DNA of 64,000 nucleotides from Pseudofrankia saprophytica (lineage in GTDB: Bacteria > Actinomycetota > Actinomycetes > Frankiales > Frankiaceae). A program made the position numbers and the translations under genes. Position 1 is the first letter of the stretch, and every line of letters starts with the position of its first letter. Location of the stretch: positions 5,507,482 to 5,571,481 of the forward strand of contig NZ_KI912266.1 of assembly GCF_000235425.2 (NCBI RefSeq). Reading direction: 5' to 3'. Positions 42,990 through 52,123 of the stretch are shown piece after piece. Under the pieces are notes generated by a model, which made no database searches, was not told the DNA's origin, and saw nothing but the letters and a program-made list of their open reading frames with translations.

Positions 42990-43523
42990 GATTCTCCCTG
43001 GTGAGTCGACGGGCGTTGAGCCGCCCGGTAAGCGGTCGCCGAGAAGCAGGTGGCGAAAGATGTACCTCTTTTGGTCGCCTTCCCACCGGGGATCCCGCCG
43101 GGCGGCCGGCCACCGCCCACGCGGCGCCTGAGCGCCGCGGGCGGGACGCGAGCGGTCCGGCCAGGCACCTTGGGGCCCCACAGCCACTCCGGCTCCGATC
43201 TGGGCGCACCCTGCCACGCCCTCGATCGCCCGGAGTGTAAGGGATAACATGTAGACCTTTCCAACCTAGTTTTGGCGGTCCCGCCGGCCATGAACGATCA
43301 TCTACCCGCGATGGACGCACGCCGGCGCACCTCTGCCACCGACCGTCACCAGCCTCGATGAGCTCGGCCCCGTCCTCGCCGCGACCCGCGGATCCGCCCC
43401 GTCACCGGATCCGCACGGGCGGCCAGGGGGTGGCCGCTCCGGGCGGGCGGAGGTACAGTCCGAGTCGGAAAGCCACACTTTTCAAGAGTTAAAGTACCGC
43501 TTCCCACCAGGTCGAGGAAGGCA
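42990..43523. other. Divergent intergenic region
   Basis: A gap of 534 bases between the lipoprotein gene and the amidohydrolase gene. It holds a GC-rich hairpin (GCGGCGC-CTGA-GCGCCGC, 43121-43138), an AT-richer patch at about 43236-43275 that could hold the lipoprotein promoter, and ACTTT/AAAGT arms (43477-43495) about 30 bases before the amidohydrolase start. No gene, riboswitch or repeat is convincing. Confidence 0.5.
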
Positions 43524-44708
43524 ATGACAGACTTGCGGCCGATCGACGCCGACAACCACTACTACGAGACCCTCGACGCGTTCACCCGCCACCTGGACCG
43601 TCAGTTCGCCCACCGCGGGGTTCAGGTCGTGCAGACCGGCAAGCGCGTCCAGATGCTCATGGGAGGCCGGGTCAACCGGTTCATCCCGAACCCGACGTTC
43701 GATCCGATCATCGTGCCGGGCTGTCTGGACCCGCTGTTTCGCGGCCAGATCCCGGACGGCGTCGACCCTCGCTCGCTGATGAAGGTCGAACCCCTCCCGG
43801 AGGAGTACCGCGACCGCGACAGGCGGGCCGACCTCGTCAAGCGGCAGGGCCTCGACGCCGTGCTGCTGTTCCCGACCCTCGGGTGCGGGGTCGAGGAGGC
43901 GCTCAGGGACGACATCGAGGCGACGATGGCCAGCCTGCATGCCTTCAACCGCTGGCTGGAGGAGGACTGGGGCTTCGACTACCGCGGCCGGATCGTCGGC
44001 GTCCCGATGCTCTCGCTAGCCGACCCGGCCGCCGCCGTCACCGAGATCGACAGCCTGCTCGAACGCGGAGGCCGGATGGTCCACGTGCGCCCAGCCCCGG
44101 TCCCGGCCGAGCACGGCACGTCGCGCTCGCTCGGCGACAAGCGCTACGACCCGGTCTGGGCCCGGCTGGCCGAGGCCGGCATCCCGGTGGCCTTCCACCT
44201 CGGCGACAGCGGCTACGAGGGCTACGTCGCGGCGCCATGGGGCGGCTCGGCGCGGTTCGAGGCGTACGGCAGCGTGAGCGTCCTGAGCCGAGTCCTGGTG
44301 GCCGACCGGGCCATCCAGGACACGATGGCCTCCCTCATCGTCGACGGCGTGTTCACCCGGCACCCCACCCTGCGCGTCGCCAGCATCGAGAACGGCTCGG
44401 ACTGGGTGAAGCTGCTGGTCAAGGTGCTGCGCAAGCAGGCCAACCAGACGCCCTGGGCCTTCGCCGAGGACCCGCTGGACACCATCCGCGAGCACGTGTG
44501 GGTCACCCCCTACTACGAGGAGGACCTGCGCGCGCTCGCGGACCTGATCGGCGTCGACCGCGTCCTGTTCGGCTCCGACTGGCCACACGGCGAGGGTCTC
44601 GCCCAGCCCACCGACTTCACCAAGGAGCTCGACCTGTTCGACGAGGCCGAGATCCGCAAGATCATGCGAGACAACTGCCTCGACCTGCTCGGCTCGCCGC
44701 GCGCGTAA
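43524..44708 (+). CDS. Amidohydrolase family (ACMSD-like TIM-barrel) protein
   Basis: A 394-residue amidohydrolase_2 member: Asp10-x-His12 (PIDADNHYYETLDAFTRHLD), barrel His in VAFHLGDSGYEGYV, and C-terminal Asp in VLFGSDWPHGEGL. It belongs to a different subgroup from the 20948 and 29979 proteins. AGGAAGG precedes ATG 43524. It lies upstream of the acyl-CoA dehydrogenase pair and may be a hydrolase or decarboxylase of a CoA-free intermediate. Confidence 0.9.
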   Translation: MTDLRPIDADNHYYETLDAFTRHLDRQFAHRGVQVVQTGKRVQMLMGGRVNRFIPNPTFDPIIVPGCLDPLFRGQIPDGVDPRSLMKVEPLPEEYRDRDRRADLVKRQGLDAVLLFPTLGCGVEEALRDDIEATMASLHAFNRWLEEDWGFDYRGRIVGVPMLSLADPAAAVTEIDSLLERGGRMVHVRPAPVPAEHGTSRSLGDKRYDPVWARLAEAGIPVAFHLGDSGYEGYVAAPWGGSARFEAYGSVSVLSRVLVADRAIQDTMASLIVDGVFTRHPTLRVASIENGSDWVKLLVKVLRKQANQTPWAFAEDPLDTIREHVWVTPYYEEDLRALADLIGVDRVLFGSDWPHGEGLAQPTDFTKELDLFDEAEIRKIMRDNCLDLLGSPRA

Positions 44709-44772
44709 GCCCGCGCCCGCGGCGGACCGGACCGCCGCCGCTATCGATGGCTGGTACGGCCACTTTCATAGA

Positions 44773-44808
44773 TGGAGTATGGCGATTTACCTGAGGCGCC
44801 ATACTCCA
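44773..44808. promoter_or_regulatory. Perfect 12-bp inverted repeat upstream of ACAD pair
   Basis: TGGAGTATGGCG (44773-44784) and CGCCATACTCCA (44797-44808) are exact reverse complements around a 12-base spacer, 70 bases before ATG 44878. A palindromic operator for a TetR-like regulator is likely. It could alternatively fold as an mRNA hairpin in the 5' leader. Confidence 0.7.
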
Positions 44809-44877
44809 GCCAGGGTCGCCGGGTGGAGGCCGAAGAGTCGGGAGAACCGGGACACCGCGACGGACGCCAGGAGGACG

Positions 44878-46020
44878 ATGTTCACCCAGACAGCGGACCA
44901 GGACCTGCTCGAGACGACCACCGAGCAGTACCTCGCCGCCACCTATCCCCCTGCGCGCATACGTGAGCTGTCGCGGCGGGACTCGACGTTCGACCCGGCG
45001 CTGTGGCGGCAGGGCGCGGAGCTTGGCTGGACGACCCCGTTGGTGCCGGAGGCCGCCGGCGGTGGCTCGGTGAGCGGCAACGGCCTCGCGGACCTGCTCG
45101 CGGTCGCGTTCCAGTTCGGGCGGCATGCCGCGCCCGGCCCGCTGATCGGGACGAACGTGGTCGCCGCGGCGCTGGGCAGGTGGGGATCGAAGGAGCTGCA
45201 CGGGGGGCCGCTCGCCGAGCTGCTCGACGGCGACGCCACCGCCGCCTGGGCGCACGCGCCGTGGACGGGGTCGCGCGCCGGCGCGACGGTGCGCGCCAGC
45301 CGCTCGGGCGGCGGTGTCGTCCTCGACGGGACGGTGCCCTGCGTCGAGAGCGGAGCGCCGAAGGGCTATCTCCTGGTCGCCGCCACGGCCGACGAGGACG
45401 CCGCGCGGACGCACTACCTCGTCCCGTTCGACGCACCCGGAGTAGAGACCGCCCCGCTGGGCGGCCTCGACCTCACCCGACGCCATCTCGCCATGACGTT
45501 ACGCGCAGTTGTCGTACCGGCGACCTCGCGGGTGGGCGAACCCGGCAGCGCCGACGACCACGACGAGCTGCTGCTCGATCTCACCGCCGTGCTGCAGGCC
45601 GGCGAGATCGTCGGCGCGATGGAGCGCGCGTTCGCCATGACCCTGCAGTGGACGCGCGACCGGTACTCCTTCGGCCGCCCGCTCGGGTCGTACCAGGAGA
45701 TCAAGCATCGGATGGCCGACCTGCGCACCCAGCTCGAGGCGAGCGCGGCCGTCGCCGAGAAGGCCGCGCGGCGCGTCGGCGAGGACGGGCGCGACGCCCG
45801 GACCTGGGCGAGCGCCGCCAAGGCGCACGTCGGGCGGGCGGGCCCGGAGGTGATCCAGGACTGCGTCCAGCTGCACGGCGGCATCGGCGTCACCTTCGAG
45901 CACGACCTGCACCTCTACCTGCGCCGGGCCACGGTCGACGCGCAGCTGTTCGGAACGCCGGCCTACTTCACCGAACGACTCGTACGGCTGACCGAGGCCA
46001 CCGTGGACGGTGGGAGATGA
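44878..46020 (+). CDS. Acyl-CoA dehydrogenase, smaller subunit type
   Basis: A 380-residue FAD flavoprotein of the family seen in two-gene ACADs. The C-terminal half is clear (TRDRYSFGRPLGSYQEIKHRMADL and QLHGGIGVTFEHDLHLYLRRA), while the middle flavin region is divergent. AGGAGG precedes ATG 44878. It overlaps the next ACAD gene by ATGA. Such tandem pairs form alpha2beta2 heterotetramers in mycobacterial steroid catabolism (for example FadE28-FadE29), so together they probably oxidise an acyl-CoA to enoyl-CoA. Confidence 0.92.
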   Translation: MFTQTADQDLLETTTEQYLAATYPPARIRELSRRDSTFDPALWRQGAELGWTTPLVPEAAGGGSVSGNGLADLLAVAFQFGRHAAPGPLIGTNVVAAALGRWGSKELHGGPLAELLDGDATAAWAHAPWTGSRAGATVRASRSGGGVVLDGTVPCVESGAPKGYLLVAATADEDAARTHYLVPFDAPGVETAPLGGLDLTRRHLAMTLRAVVVPATSRVGEPGSADDHDELLLDLTAVLQAGEIVGAMERAFAMTLQWTRDRYSFGRPLGSYQEIKHRMADLRTQLEASAAVAEKAARRVGEDGRDARTWASAAKAHVGRAGPEVIQDCVQLHGGIGVTFEHDLHLYLRRATVDAQLFGTPAYFTERLVRLTEATVDGGR

Positions 46021-47297
46021 GCGAGACCGTGATCGACGTCGACGCGTTCGCGGCGCGCGCCCGCGGCTGGCTGGCCGAGAACCTCCCGCCGGCCGATCCC
46101 GCGAAGGACACCTTCTTCCTCTACGCCGCCACCCACCCGACCGACGAGGAGGTGCTGGCGCGCGCCGCGACGTGCCGCGAGCTGCAGCGCCGGCTCTTCG
46201 ACGGCGGGTTCGCCGGCATCTGCGTGCCCAGGCAGTACGGCGGGCAGGGGCTGACGCCGGCGCACCAGGCCGCGTTCAACCGGGAGATCAAGGGCTACGA
46301 CTACCCGGCGGAGATCCAGGCGTCGACCTTCATCCCGTGCATGGCGATCCTGCTGGAGTTCGGGACCGAACAGCAGAAGCTGCGCCACGTCCCGGCGATG
46401 CTGCGCGGCGAGGAGATCTGGGTCCAGCTCCTGTCCGAGCCCGGCGGCGGGTCCGACGCCGCCGGCGCGGTCACCACCGCCACCCGCGACGGCAACGGCT
46501 GGGTCCTCAACGGCTCGAAGATCTGGACCACCTCCGGCTGGTGGGGCGACTGGGCGCTCTGCCTGGCCCGGACGAACTGGGACGTCGAGAAGCACCGCGG
46601 CCTGACCGTGTTCAGCCTGCCGATGTCCGCCCCCGGCCTGGCGATCCGTCAGATCGAGCTCGTGAACGGCTCGAAGGACTTCTGCCAGGAGTTCCTCACC
46701 GACGTCGTCGTCCCCGACTCCGACCGGATCGGCGAGGTCGACGCCGGCTGGAACGTCATGACGCGCTGGCTGTACCACGAGCGCACCATCTCCGGCGGCT
46801 CCCCCTACGTGACCGGTGGCGGCAACCGGCGGGGCGACGGCCCGTACGAGCCCGCCACCATGATCGAGGCCGCCCGCCGGCTCGGCACGATCGACGACAG
46901 CGGCACCCGAGCCCTCATCGGTGAGGCCCGTACGGGCGCCCTGGTCCAGCGAGCCCTCGTCGAGTCCGTCACCCGCGGGATGGCCACCGGCAGGCTTCCC
47001 CATCACGCCGCCGCGATGACCAGGCTGTTCGGTGGCACGGCGAACGCCCGCCTCGCCGCGATCGCGACCGAGCTGTACGGCGACGCCGGGGTGGTCTGGT
47101 CGCCGGACGAGGAGACGTCCGCCCAGGTCGGGCTCGGCTACCTGATCCGACAGGCCGCCTGCATCGGCGGCGGTACCACCGAGATGGCCCGCAACGTCAT
47201 CGCCGAACGGCTGCTCGGCCTGCCCCGCGAGCACCGCGCCGACGCCGGCGCCTTCCGCGACGTCCCACGAGGCCCCCAGGCGAGCGGCACCCACTGA
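46017..47297 (+). CDS. Acyl-CoA dehydrogenase, larger subunit type
   Basis: A 426-residue ACAD with classical flavin motifs: WVQLLSEPGGGSDAAGAVT and WVLNGSKIWTTSGWWGDWAL, plus C-terminal IGGGTTEMARNVIAERLLGLPRE. It shares a 4-base overlap with the preceding ACAD and is probably its heteromeric partner. Its substrate is probably an acyl-CoA formed by the ligase at 47383 or the one at 54863. Confidence 0.94.
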   Translation: MSETVIDVDAFAARARGWLAENLPPADPAKDTFFLYAATHPTDEEVLARAATCRELQRRLFDGGFAGICVPRQYGGQGLTPAHQAAFNREIKGYDYPAEIQASTFIPCMAILLEFGTEQQKLRHVPAMLRGEEIWVQLLSEPGGGSDAAGAVTTATRDGNGWVLNGSKIWTTSGWWGDWALCLARTNWDVEKHRGLTVFSLPMSAPGLAIRQIELVNGSKDFCQEFLTDVVVPDSDRIGEVDAGWNVMTRWLYHERTISGGSPYVTGGGNRRGDGPYEPATMIEAARRLGTIDDSGTRALIGEARTGALVQRALVESVTRGMATGRLPHHAAAMTRLFGGTANARLAAIATELYGDAGVVWSPDEETSAQVGLGYLIRQAACIGGGTTEMARNVIAERLLGLPREHRADAGAFRDVPRGPQASGTH

Positions 47298-47339
47298 CCG
47301 CGTGGCCCCGACCCGGCTTGGCTACGGCCGGTCTTGCGG

Positions 47340-47353
47340 ATAGAAACGTCTAT
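47340..47353 (+). promoter_or_regulatory. Small dyad upstream of acyl-CoA ligase
   Basis: ATAGA-AACG-TCTAT is a perfect 5-bp dyad, followed by TATATC, a -10-like element, about 30 bases before ATG 47383. Its AT-rich nature parallels the other island elements. Confidence 0.4.
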
Positions 47354-47382
47354 ATCTCTTCGCCCCTCGTACGGAGGCTGCC

Positions 47383-49098
47383 ATGGCGGCGCGACCCACC
47401 CTGGACCACGCCGGCCTCGCGCCGGTGTACCGCGACGACCCCCGCCTCGCGCCGCTCATCGGCCCAGGAGGCCCGTTCGAGGTCGAGAACATCGTGCTGG
47501 ACGGCATCCCGCTGCGGGACTACGTCCGCGCGCCGCGCACCATCGTCGACGTCTTCCGGGCCGGCGCGGCGCACGAGGCGCTCGTCAACGTCGTCTACGA
47601 GGGCGAGCGGCTCACCTTCGCCGACGTGCGCGACCGGGCGCGCAGCGTGGCCCGCGAGCTGCGGTCGACGTTCGAGGTCCGCCCGGGCGACCGGGTCGGG
47701 ATCGCCATGCGCAACCTGCCCGAGTTCGTGGTCGGGTTCTGGGCGGCCGCCCTGGCCGGGGCGGTCGTCGTGCCGCTGAACTCCTGGTGGGCGGGCGGCG
47801 AGCTGACGTACGCCTTACGCGACGCCGGCGTCTCGGTGCTGTTCGCCGACGACGACCGGTGCGAGCGGATCCGCTCGGCAGGCCGGCCCGAGGGCCTGGC
47901 CCTGGTCGGGGTGCGCACGGACGCCGGCGACGTCGCCTTCGACGAGCTGACGGCCGGAACGCCGCTTCCGGACGAAGAGTTCGCCCAGCTCGACCGGGAC
48001 GACCCGGTGACGCTCCTCTACACGTCCGGCACCACCGGACGCCCGAAGGGAGCGCTCAACACCAACCGAGGCACGATCACCAACCTCTGGAACATGGCCT
48101 TCGCCAGCGCGCGGGAGGCCATCATCGCCGGCCGCCGCCCGGCGCCGGCCCGCCAGTCGGTGACGATCTCCACCGCGCCGCTGTTCCACATCGGCGGGGT
48201 GTCGGCCATCGTCGGGGGTCCGCTCGGCGGCGGCAAGATGGTGCTGATGCGCCGCTGGGACATCCAGCAGTGGGCGCGGCTCGCCGTCGACGAGCAGGTG
48301 ACGGCGCTCGGCGGCGTCCCGGCGGTCGCCCGCCAGATCCTCGAGCATCCGGGCGTCGGCGAGCTGGGGCTGGACGTGCGGCTGTTCTCCATCGGCGGCG
48401 CCGCGGTCCCGCCCGACCTGGTGACGCTCGCGACCCAGGTGTTCGGCGCGGACGTCGCGCTGCTGAACGGCTACGGCCTCACCGAGACCACCTCCGCCGT
48501 GGTCACGAACGTCGGCGTCGAGTTCGTCGCCCACCCCGACAGCGTCGGGCGACCCAACCTGACCGCCGACGTCTTGGTCATCGATGCCGACGGCACGCCC
48601 CTCGACCCCGGCGACGTCGGCGAGATCTGCTTCCGCTCGCCGCAGGTCGCGCGCGGCTACTGGAACGACGACGACGCGACCAAGGCCTCGTTCCAGGACG
48701 GCTGGTTCCACTCGGGCGACCTCGGCTACCTCGACGCCGAGGGTTTCGTCCACGTCGTCGACCGCCTGAAGGACGTCGTCATCCGCGGCGGCGAGAACGT
48801 CTACTGCGCGGAGGTCGAGGCTGTCCTGCACGAGCACCCTGACGTGGTGGAGGCCGCGGTCGTCGGGATCGACGACCGGGCGCTGGGCGAGCGGGTCTGC
48901 GCCGTGGTGGTCCCGCGTCCTGGCACCCGGCCGACCCTGGCGAGCCTGCGGGAGTTCGCGGCCGGCCGCCTCGCCGCCTTCAAGTGCCCGGAAGCGCTGG
49001 TCGTCCTGGCCGAGCTTCCGACGACCGCCACCGGGAAGATCGCCAAGACCGCCCTGCGCGCCCAGGTGGCCGCCTCCGCCGCCGAACGGACCTGGTAG
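47383..49098 (+). CDS. Acyl-CoA synthetase (class I adenylate-forming)
   Basis: A 571-residue AMP-forming ligase. The P-loop motif is TLLYTSGTTGRPKGAL, then GYGLTETTSAVVTN, SGDLGYLDAEGF and the C-terminal catalytic Lys in TTATGKIAKTAL. It activates a carboxylic acid to its CoA thioester with ATP. GGAGG precedes ATG 47383. It sits just after the ACAD pair, consistent with activation before beta-oxidation. The acid is unknown. Confidence 0.95.
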   Translation: MAARPTLDHAGLAPVYRDDPRLAPLIGPGGPFEVENIVLDGIPLRDYVRAPRTIVDVFRAGAAHEALVNVVYEGERLTFADVRDRARSVARELRSTFEVRPGDRVGIAMRNLPEFVVGFWAAALAGAVVVPLNSWWAGGELTYALRDAGVSVLFADDDRCERIRSAGRPEGLALVGVRTDAGDVAFDELTAGTPLPDEEFAQLDRDDPVTLLYTSGTTGRPKGALNTNRGTITNLWNMAFASAREAIIAGRRPAPARQSVTISTAPLFHIGGVSAIVGGPLGGGKMVLMRRWDIQQWARLAVDEQVTALGGVPAVARQILEHPGVGELGLDVRLFSIGGAAVPPDLVTLATQVFGADVALLNGYGLTETTSAVVTNVGVEFVAHPDSVGRPNLTADVLVIDADGTPLDPGDVGEICFRSPQVARGYWNDDDATKASFQDGWFHSGDLGYLDAEGFVHVVDRLKDVVIRGGENVYCAEVEAVLHEHPDVVEAAVVGIDDRALGERVCAVVVPRPGTRPTLASLREFAAGRLAAFKCPEALVVLAELPTTATGKIAKTALRAQVAASAAERTW

Positions 49099-49252
49099 CC
49101 GACGCAGTCACACCGCCGACCGCCCCGAAGGACTGATCGGCGTCCTCATCCTCCTGGCCCAGGACAGCTCCCCGCAGGAAACGAACGTCAGGCTTCACCG
49201 TCCAGACAGCCCCGTGGCGACACCCTGGCCAGGAACGAAATGAGGTGCGGAC

Positions 49253-49816
49253 ATGAGCGAGACAACGATCCAGACAGCCCAGGCGACGACGGAGACCGCG
49301 GAAGCGACGCAGACCGCGGAGGCGACGGAGGCGGCCCACCGGCGCGAGACCTTCCGCATCGCCGACGCGCCGTCGCTGCACGAGAGCGGGATGATGTCGA
49401 CGCCGGTCATGACCCCGGAGGCGCCCGAGCAGTTCATGGAGTGGGTGTCCGGTGGTGGCCAGGTCGTCAAGGTGCTGTTCGGTGACCCCGAGGCCGGCGG
49501 GATCAGCCTGGTGTGGTCACGGTTCGCCCCGGGCTACGTGCTCCCGCGCCATTCCCACAGCGCCGACTGCCTCTACTACGTGACCCGTGGCGAGCTGCGC
49601 ATGGGCAGGACCGTGCTGGGCGAGGGCGACGGGTTCTTCCAGCCGGCGGACCGCCCGTACACCTACACGGCGGGCCCGGACGGCGTCGAGATCCTCGAGT
49701 TCCGCACCAGCAGCCCCTTCGACATGAAGATCACCGAGAGCCTGCCCGGCTGGGGACGCGTCCTGGAGGCGGTGCGCGCCAACCGCGACCAGTGGGCGGC
49801 GCAGCCGCAGGCCTGA
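49253..49816 (+). CDS. Cupin-domain protein
   Basis: A 187-residue protein. The first 30 residues are Ala/Thr/Glu repeats (ATTETAEATQTAEATEAA). The cupin core is SLVWSRFAPGYVLPRHSHSADCLYYVTRGELRMG with two His and Glu for metal, then EGDGFFQPADRPYTYTAG. Single-cupin proteins may be dioxygenases, isomerases or ligand sensors; no choice is possible here. GAGG precedes ATG 49253. It lies between the ligase and the P450 operon. Confidence 0.88.
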   Translation: MSETTIQTAQATTETAEATQTAEATEAAHRRETFRIADAPSLHESGMMSTPVMTPEAPEQFMEWVSGGGQVVKVLFGDPEAGGISLVWSRFAPGYVLPRHSHSADCLYYVTRGELRMGRTVLGEGDGFFQPADRPYTYTAGPDGVEILEFRTSSPFDMKITESLPGWGRVLEAVRANRDQWAAQPQA

Positions 49817-49974
49817 AGCCTGCCCGGCGCCATGCCCTTCCCCGCGCGTTCCGCGACACCAAGACGACTCCGCGGCACCAAAACAGTGAGGCTCCCCGCT
49901 CGCCTCGACGGCCAGCGCGATACGGGCCGAAAGACGGCGGAGAGGGCTTACCTACCGATGAGAGGAGACCGGCG

Positions 49975-50808
49975 ATGACCCGCGCCATGGACTGTCTGGT
50001 AAATGTCGACTTCGGCGATGTGAAGAAGCAGCCCGACTGGATGGTCCGCGTCAAGGAGGACTACTTCAAGGGCGGCGACGACTTCTTCAAGAGCCCCGAA
50101 CTGCCCGAGCTGCTGGACGACATGGACGCGAACGGCGTCGAGCGGGCGATCCTCATCGCCAAGGTCGGGAAGACCGACGGGCGGGCGTTCCAGTTCGCCG
50201 AGGCCCGCCCCGACCGCTTCGCCCTCGCGATCGGCGGCTTCAACCTGCTGCGCCCCATGCCTGCGGTCCGTGCCCTGGAGTCCTACGCCCGCGACTACCC
50301 CGTCGTGTGCACCAACGTCGGCCCCAGTTTCTGGGGCGACGGCATGTACCCACCCACCGACCCGGTCTACTACCCGATCTACACGAAGTGCTGCGAGCTC
50401 GACCTGCCGCTGTGCGTCAACACCGGCATCCCCGGCCCGCCGCTGCCGGCCGAGCCCCAGAACCCGATCCACCTCGACCGGGTCTGCTACCGCTTCCCCG
50501 AGCTGAAGCTGTGCATGATCCACGGCGCCGACCCCTGGTGGGACACCGCCATCCGCCTGATGATCAAGTACCGGAACCTGCGGCTGATGACGTCGGCGTG
50601 GTCGCCGAAGCGGCTGCCGGCCTCGCTGCTGCACTTCATGTCCACCCGCGGCAAGGACCGGGTCATCTTCGCCTCCGACTACCCCGTCCTGTCCTTCAAA
50701 CGCACCCTCACCGAAGCCGCCGCCCTCGACCTCACCGACGAGGTCCGCGACAACTGGCTCTACGCCAACGCCAACGCCTTCTTCTTCGGAGAGAAGTCCG
50801 GCTCATGA
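49975..50808 (+). CDS. Amidohydrolase-family-like protein with a degenerate metal site
   Basis: A 277-residue short relative of amidohydrolase_2 (VIFASDYPVLSFKRTL near the C-terminus; LPLCVNTGIPGPPLP mid-barrel). The usual N-terminal Asp-x-His is not seen (start MTRAMDCLVNVDFGDVKK) and the C-terminal SDYP lacks the His found in the other paralogues (DYPH or DWPH), so the metal centre is altered or absent. His in CMIHGADPWW remains. GAGAGGAG precedes ATG 49975. It overlaps the P450 gene by ATGA, so the two act in one pathway. Confidence 0.88.
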   Translation: MTRAMDCLVNVDFGDVKKQPDWMVRVKEDYFKGGDDFFKSPELPELLDDMDANGVERAILIAKVGKTDGRAFQFAEARPDRFALAIGGFNLLRPMPAVRALESYARDYPVVCTNVGPSFWGDGMYPPTDPVYYPIYTKCCELDLPLCVNTGIPGPPLPAEPQNPIHLDRVCYRFPELKLCMIHGADPWWDTAIRLMIKYRNLRLMTSAWSPKRLPASLLHFMSTRGKDRVIFASDYPVLSFKRTLTEAAALDLTDEVRDNWLYANANAFFFGEKSGS

Positions 50809-51995
50809 CCGATCTGTACTGGGACCCGATCGCTCCCGAACTGCGCGACGACCCGTATCCGCTCTGGCGGCGGTTACGGGACGAGGCGCCGGTGTACCGC
50901 AACGACCAGTTCGACTTCTACGCGCTGTCCCGCTTCGAGGACATCGAGGCGGCCCACCGTGACGCCGAGACGTTCAGCTCGAGCCACGGCACCACCCTCG
51001 AGACGATGGCGCCGGAGCCCCAGGACACGGCGATGATGATCTGGCTCGACCCGCCCAAGCACACGACGCTGCGCAAACTGGTGTCGCGCGCGTTCACCGT
51101 CCGCCGGGTGACGGCGCTGGAGGAGCGCATCCGCGAGATCTGCGCGGAACTCCTCGACCCCCGGATCGGCTCCGGCGGTTTCGACTACGTCCAGGACTTC
51201 TCCGCGATCCTCCCGCCGACGGTCATCTCGATCCTGCTCGGCGTCCCCGGCAGCGAGCGCGACGAGCTGCGCCACATCGTCGACGACGTCTTCCACATGG
51301 AGGAGGGCGTCGGCATGGCGAACGAGGTGTCGCTGAACGCGCTGACCGAGCTCGGGCTGCGCCTCGGGGCGCACTTCGCCGACCGGCGCACGCATCCGCG
51401 CGACGACGTCTTCACCGATCTGGTGAACGCCGAGGTCGCCGACGAGGTGACGGGCGAGCCGCGCCGGCTCACGGACGTGGAGCTGGCCAGCTTCGCGATC
51501 CTGCTGTTCAGCGCCGGCAGCGAGACCGTGGCCCGCCACCTCGGCTGGGCCGCGAGCGTACTCGACGAGTACCCCGACCAGCGGGCCGAACTGGCACGCG
51601 ACCCCGCGCTGATCCCGGGCGCGATCGAGGAGATCCTTCGCTACGAGCCGCCGTCGCCGGTGAACGCCCGCTGGACGAACCACGACGTCACCCTGCGGGA
51701 CGCGACGATCCCGGCGGGATCCCGCGTCATCCTCATCACCGGCTCCGCCGGCCGCGACGAGCGGAAGTACCCGAACCCCGACGTGCTCGACGTCCACCGC
51801 AAGGTCGACCTGCACATGACCTTCGGCTACGGCATCCACTTCTGCCTCGGAGCGGCACTCGCCCGCCGCGAGGGCCGCATCGGCCTGGAGGAGACGCTGC
51901 GGCGGTGGCCGCAGTGGTCGGTCGACCGCGCCGCCACCGAGATGCTCTACACCAGCACCGTCCGCGGCCCGCTGCGCCTGCCCATCCGCGTCTGA
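50805..51995 (+). CDS. Cytochrome P450
   Basis: A 396-residue bacterial P450. The heme-binding loop is FGYGIHFCLGAALARREG with Cys347 as thiolate ligand; the I-helix is FSAGSETVARH (oxygen-activating region at about 236-241); ExxR is Glu276-Arg279. It hydroxylates or oxidises a hydrophobic substrate; electrons must come from a ferredoxin partner not encoded nearby. It shares a four-base overlap with the degenerate amidohydrolase gene. Length is normal. Confidence 0.96.
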   Translation: MTDLYWDPIAPELRDDPYPLWRRLRDEAPVYRNDQFDFYALSRFEDIEAAHRDAETFSSSHGTTLETMAPEPQDTAMMIWLDPPKHTTLRKLVSRAFTVRRVTALEERIREICAELLDPRIGSGGFDYVQDFSAILPPTVISILLGVPGSERDELRHIVDDVFHMEEGVGMANEVSLNALTELGLRLGAHFADRRTHPRDDVFTDLVNAEVADEVTGEPRRLTDVELASFAILLFSAGSETVARHLGWAASVLDEYPDQRAELARDPALIPGAIEEILRYEPPSPVNARWTNHDVTLRDATIPAGSRVILITGSAGRDERKYPNPDVLDVHRKVDLHMTFGYGIHFCLGAALARREGRIGLEETLRRWPQWSVDRAATEMLYTSTVRGPLRLPIRV

Positions 51996-52007
51996 CGGCC
52001 GGGCCGC

Positions 52008-52031
52008 CGTAGGCCGCGATCGCGGCCTACG
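52008..52031. terminator. Perfect 24-bp palindrome after the P450 gene
   Basis: CGTAGGCCGCGA followed directly by its reverse complement TCGCGGCCTACG (52008-52031). It begins 12 bases after the P450 stop and has no T-tract. The position suggests a factor-independent terminator or an operator for the SDR operon that follows. Confidence 0.6.
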
Positions 52032-52067
52032 CTTCCGGCCTTCATCTCCCGTATTGAATACATTATC

Positions 52068-52107
52068 AACAAGGAGATGACGTCTCGAACAAGGAGATGG
52101 CGTCTCA
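52068..52107 (+). repeat. Tandem 20-bp repeat with duplicated ribosome binding site
   Basis: AACAAGGAGATGACGTCTCG (52068-52087) is followed directly by AACAAGGAGATGGCGTCTCA (52088-52107); two bases differ. Each copy holds AAGGAG plus an ATG. The second ATG (52097) is in frame with the SDR; the first (52077) is not. A third site, AAGGAG, lies before ATG 52124. Confidence 0.85.
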
Positions 52108-52123
52108 GAGGAAGGAGCGCACG

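Noticed and set aside
42990..43523. Searched for a riboswitch or small RNA in the 534-bp gap
   Set aside because: Only a short GC hairpin is visible; no recognised aptamer pattern or promoter-terminator pair.
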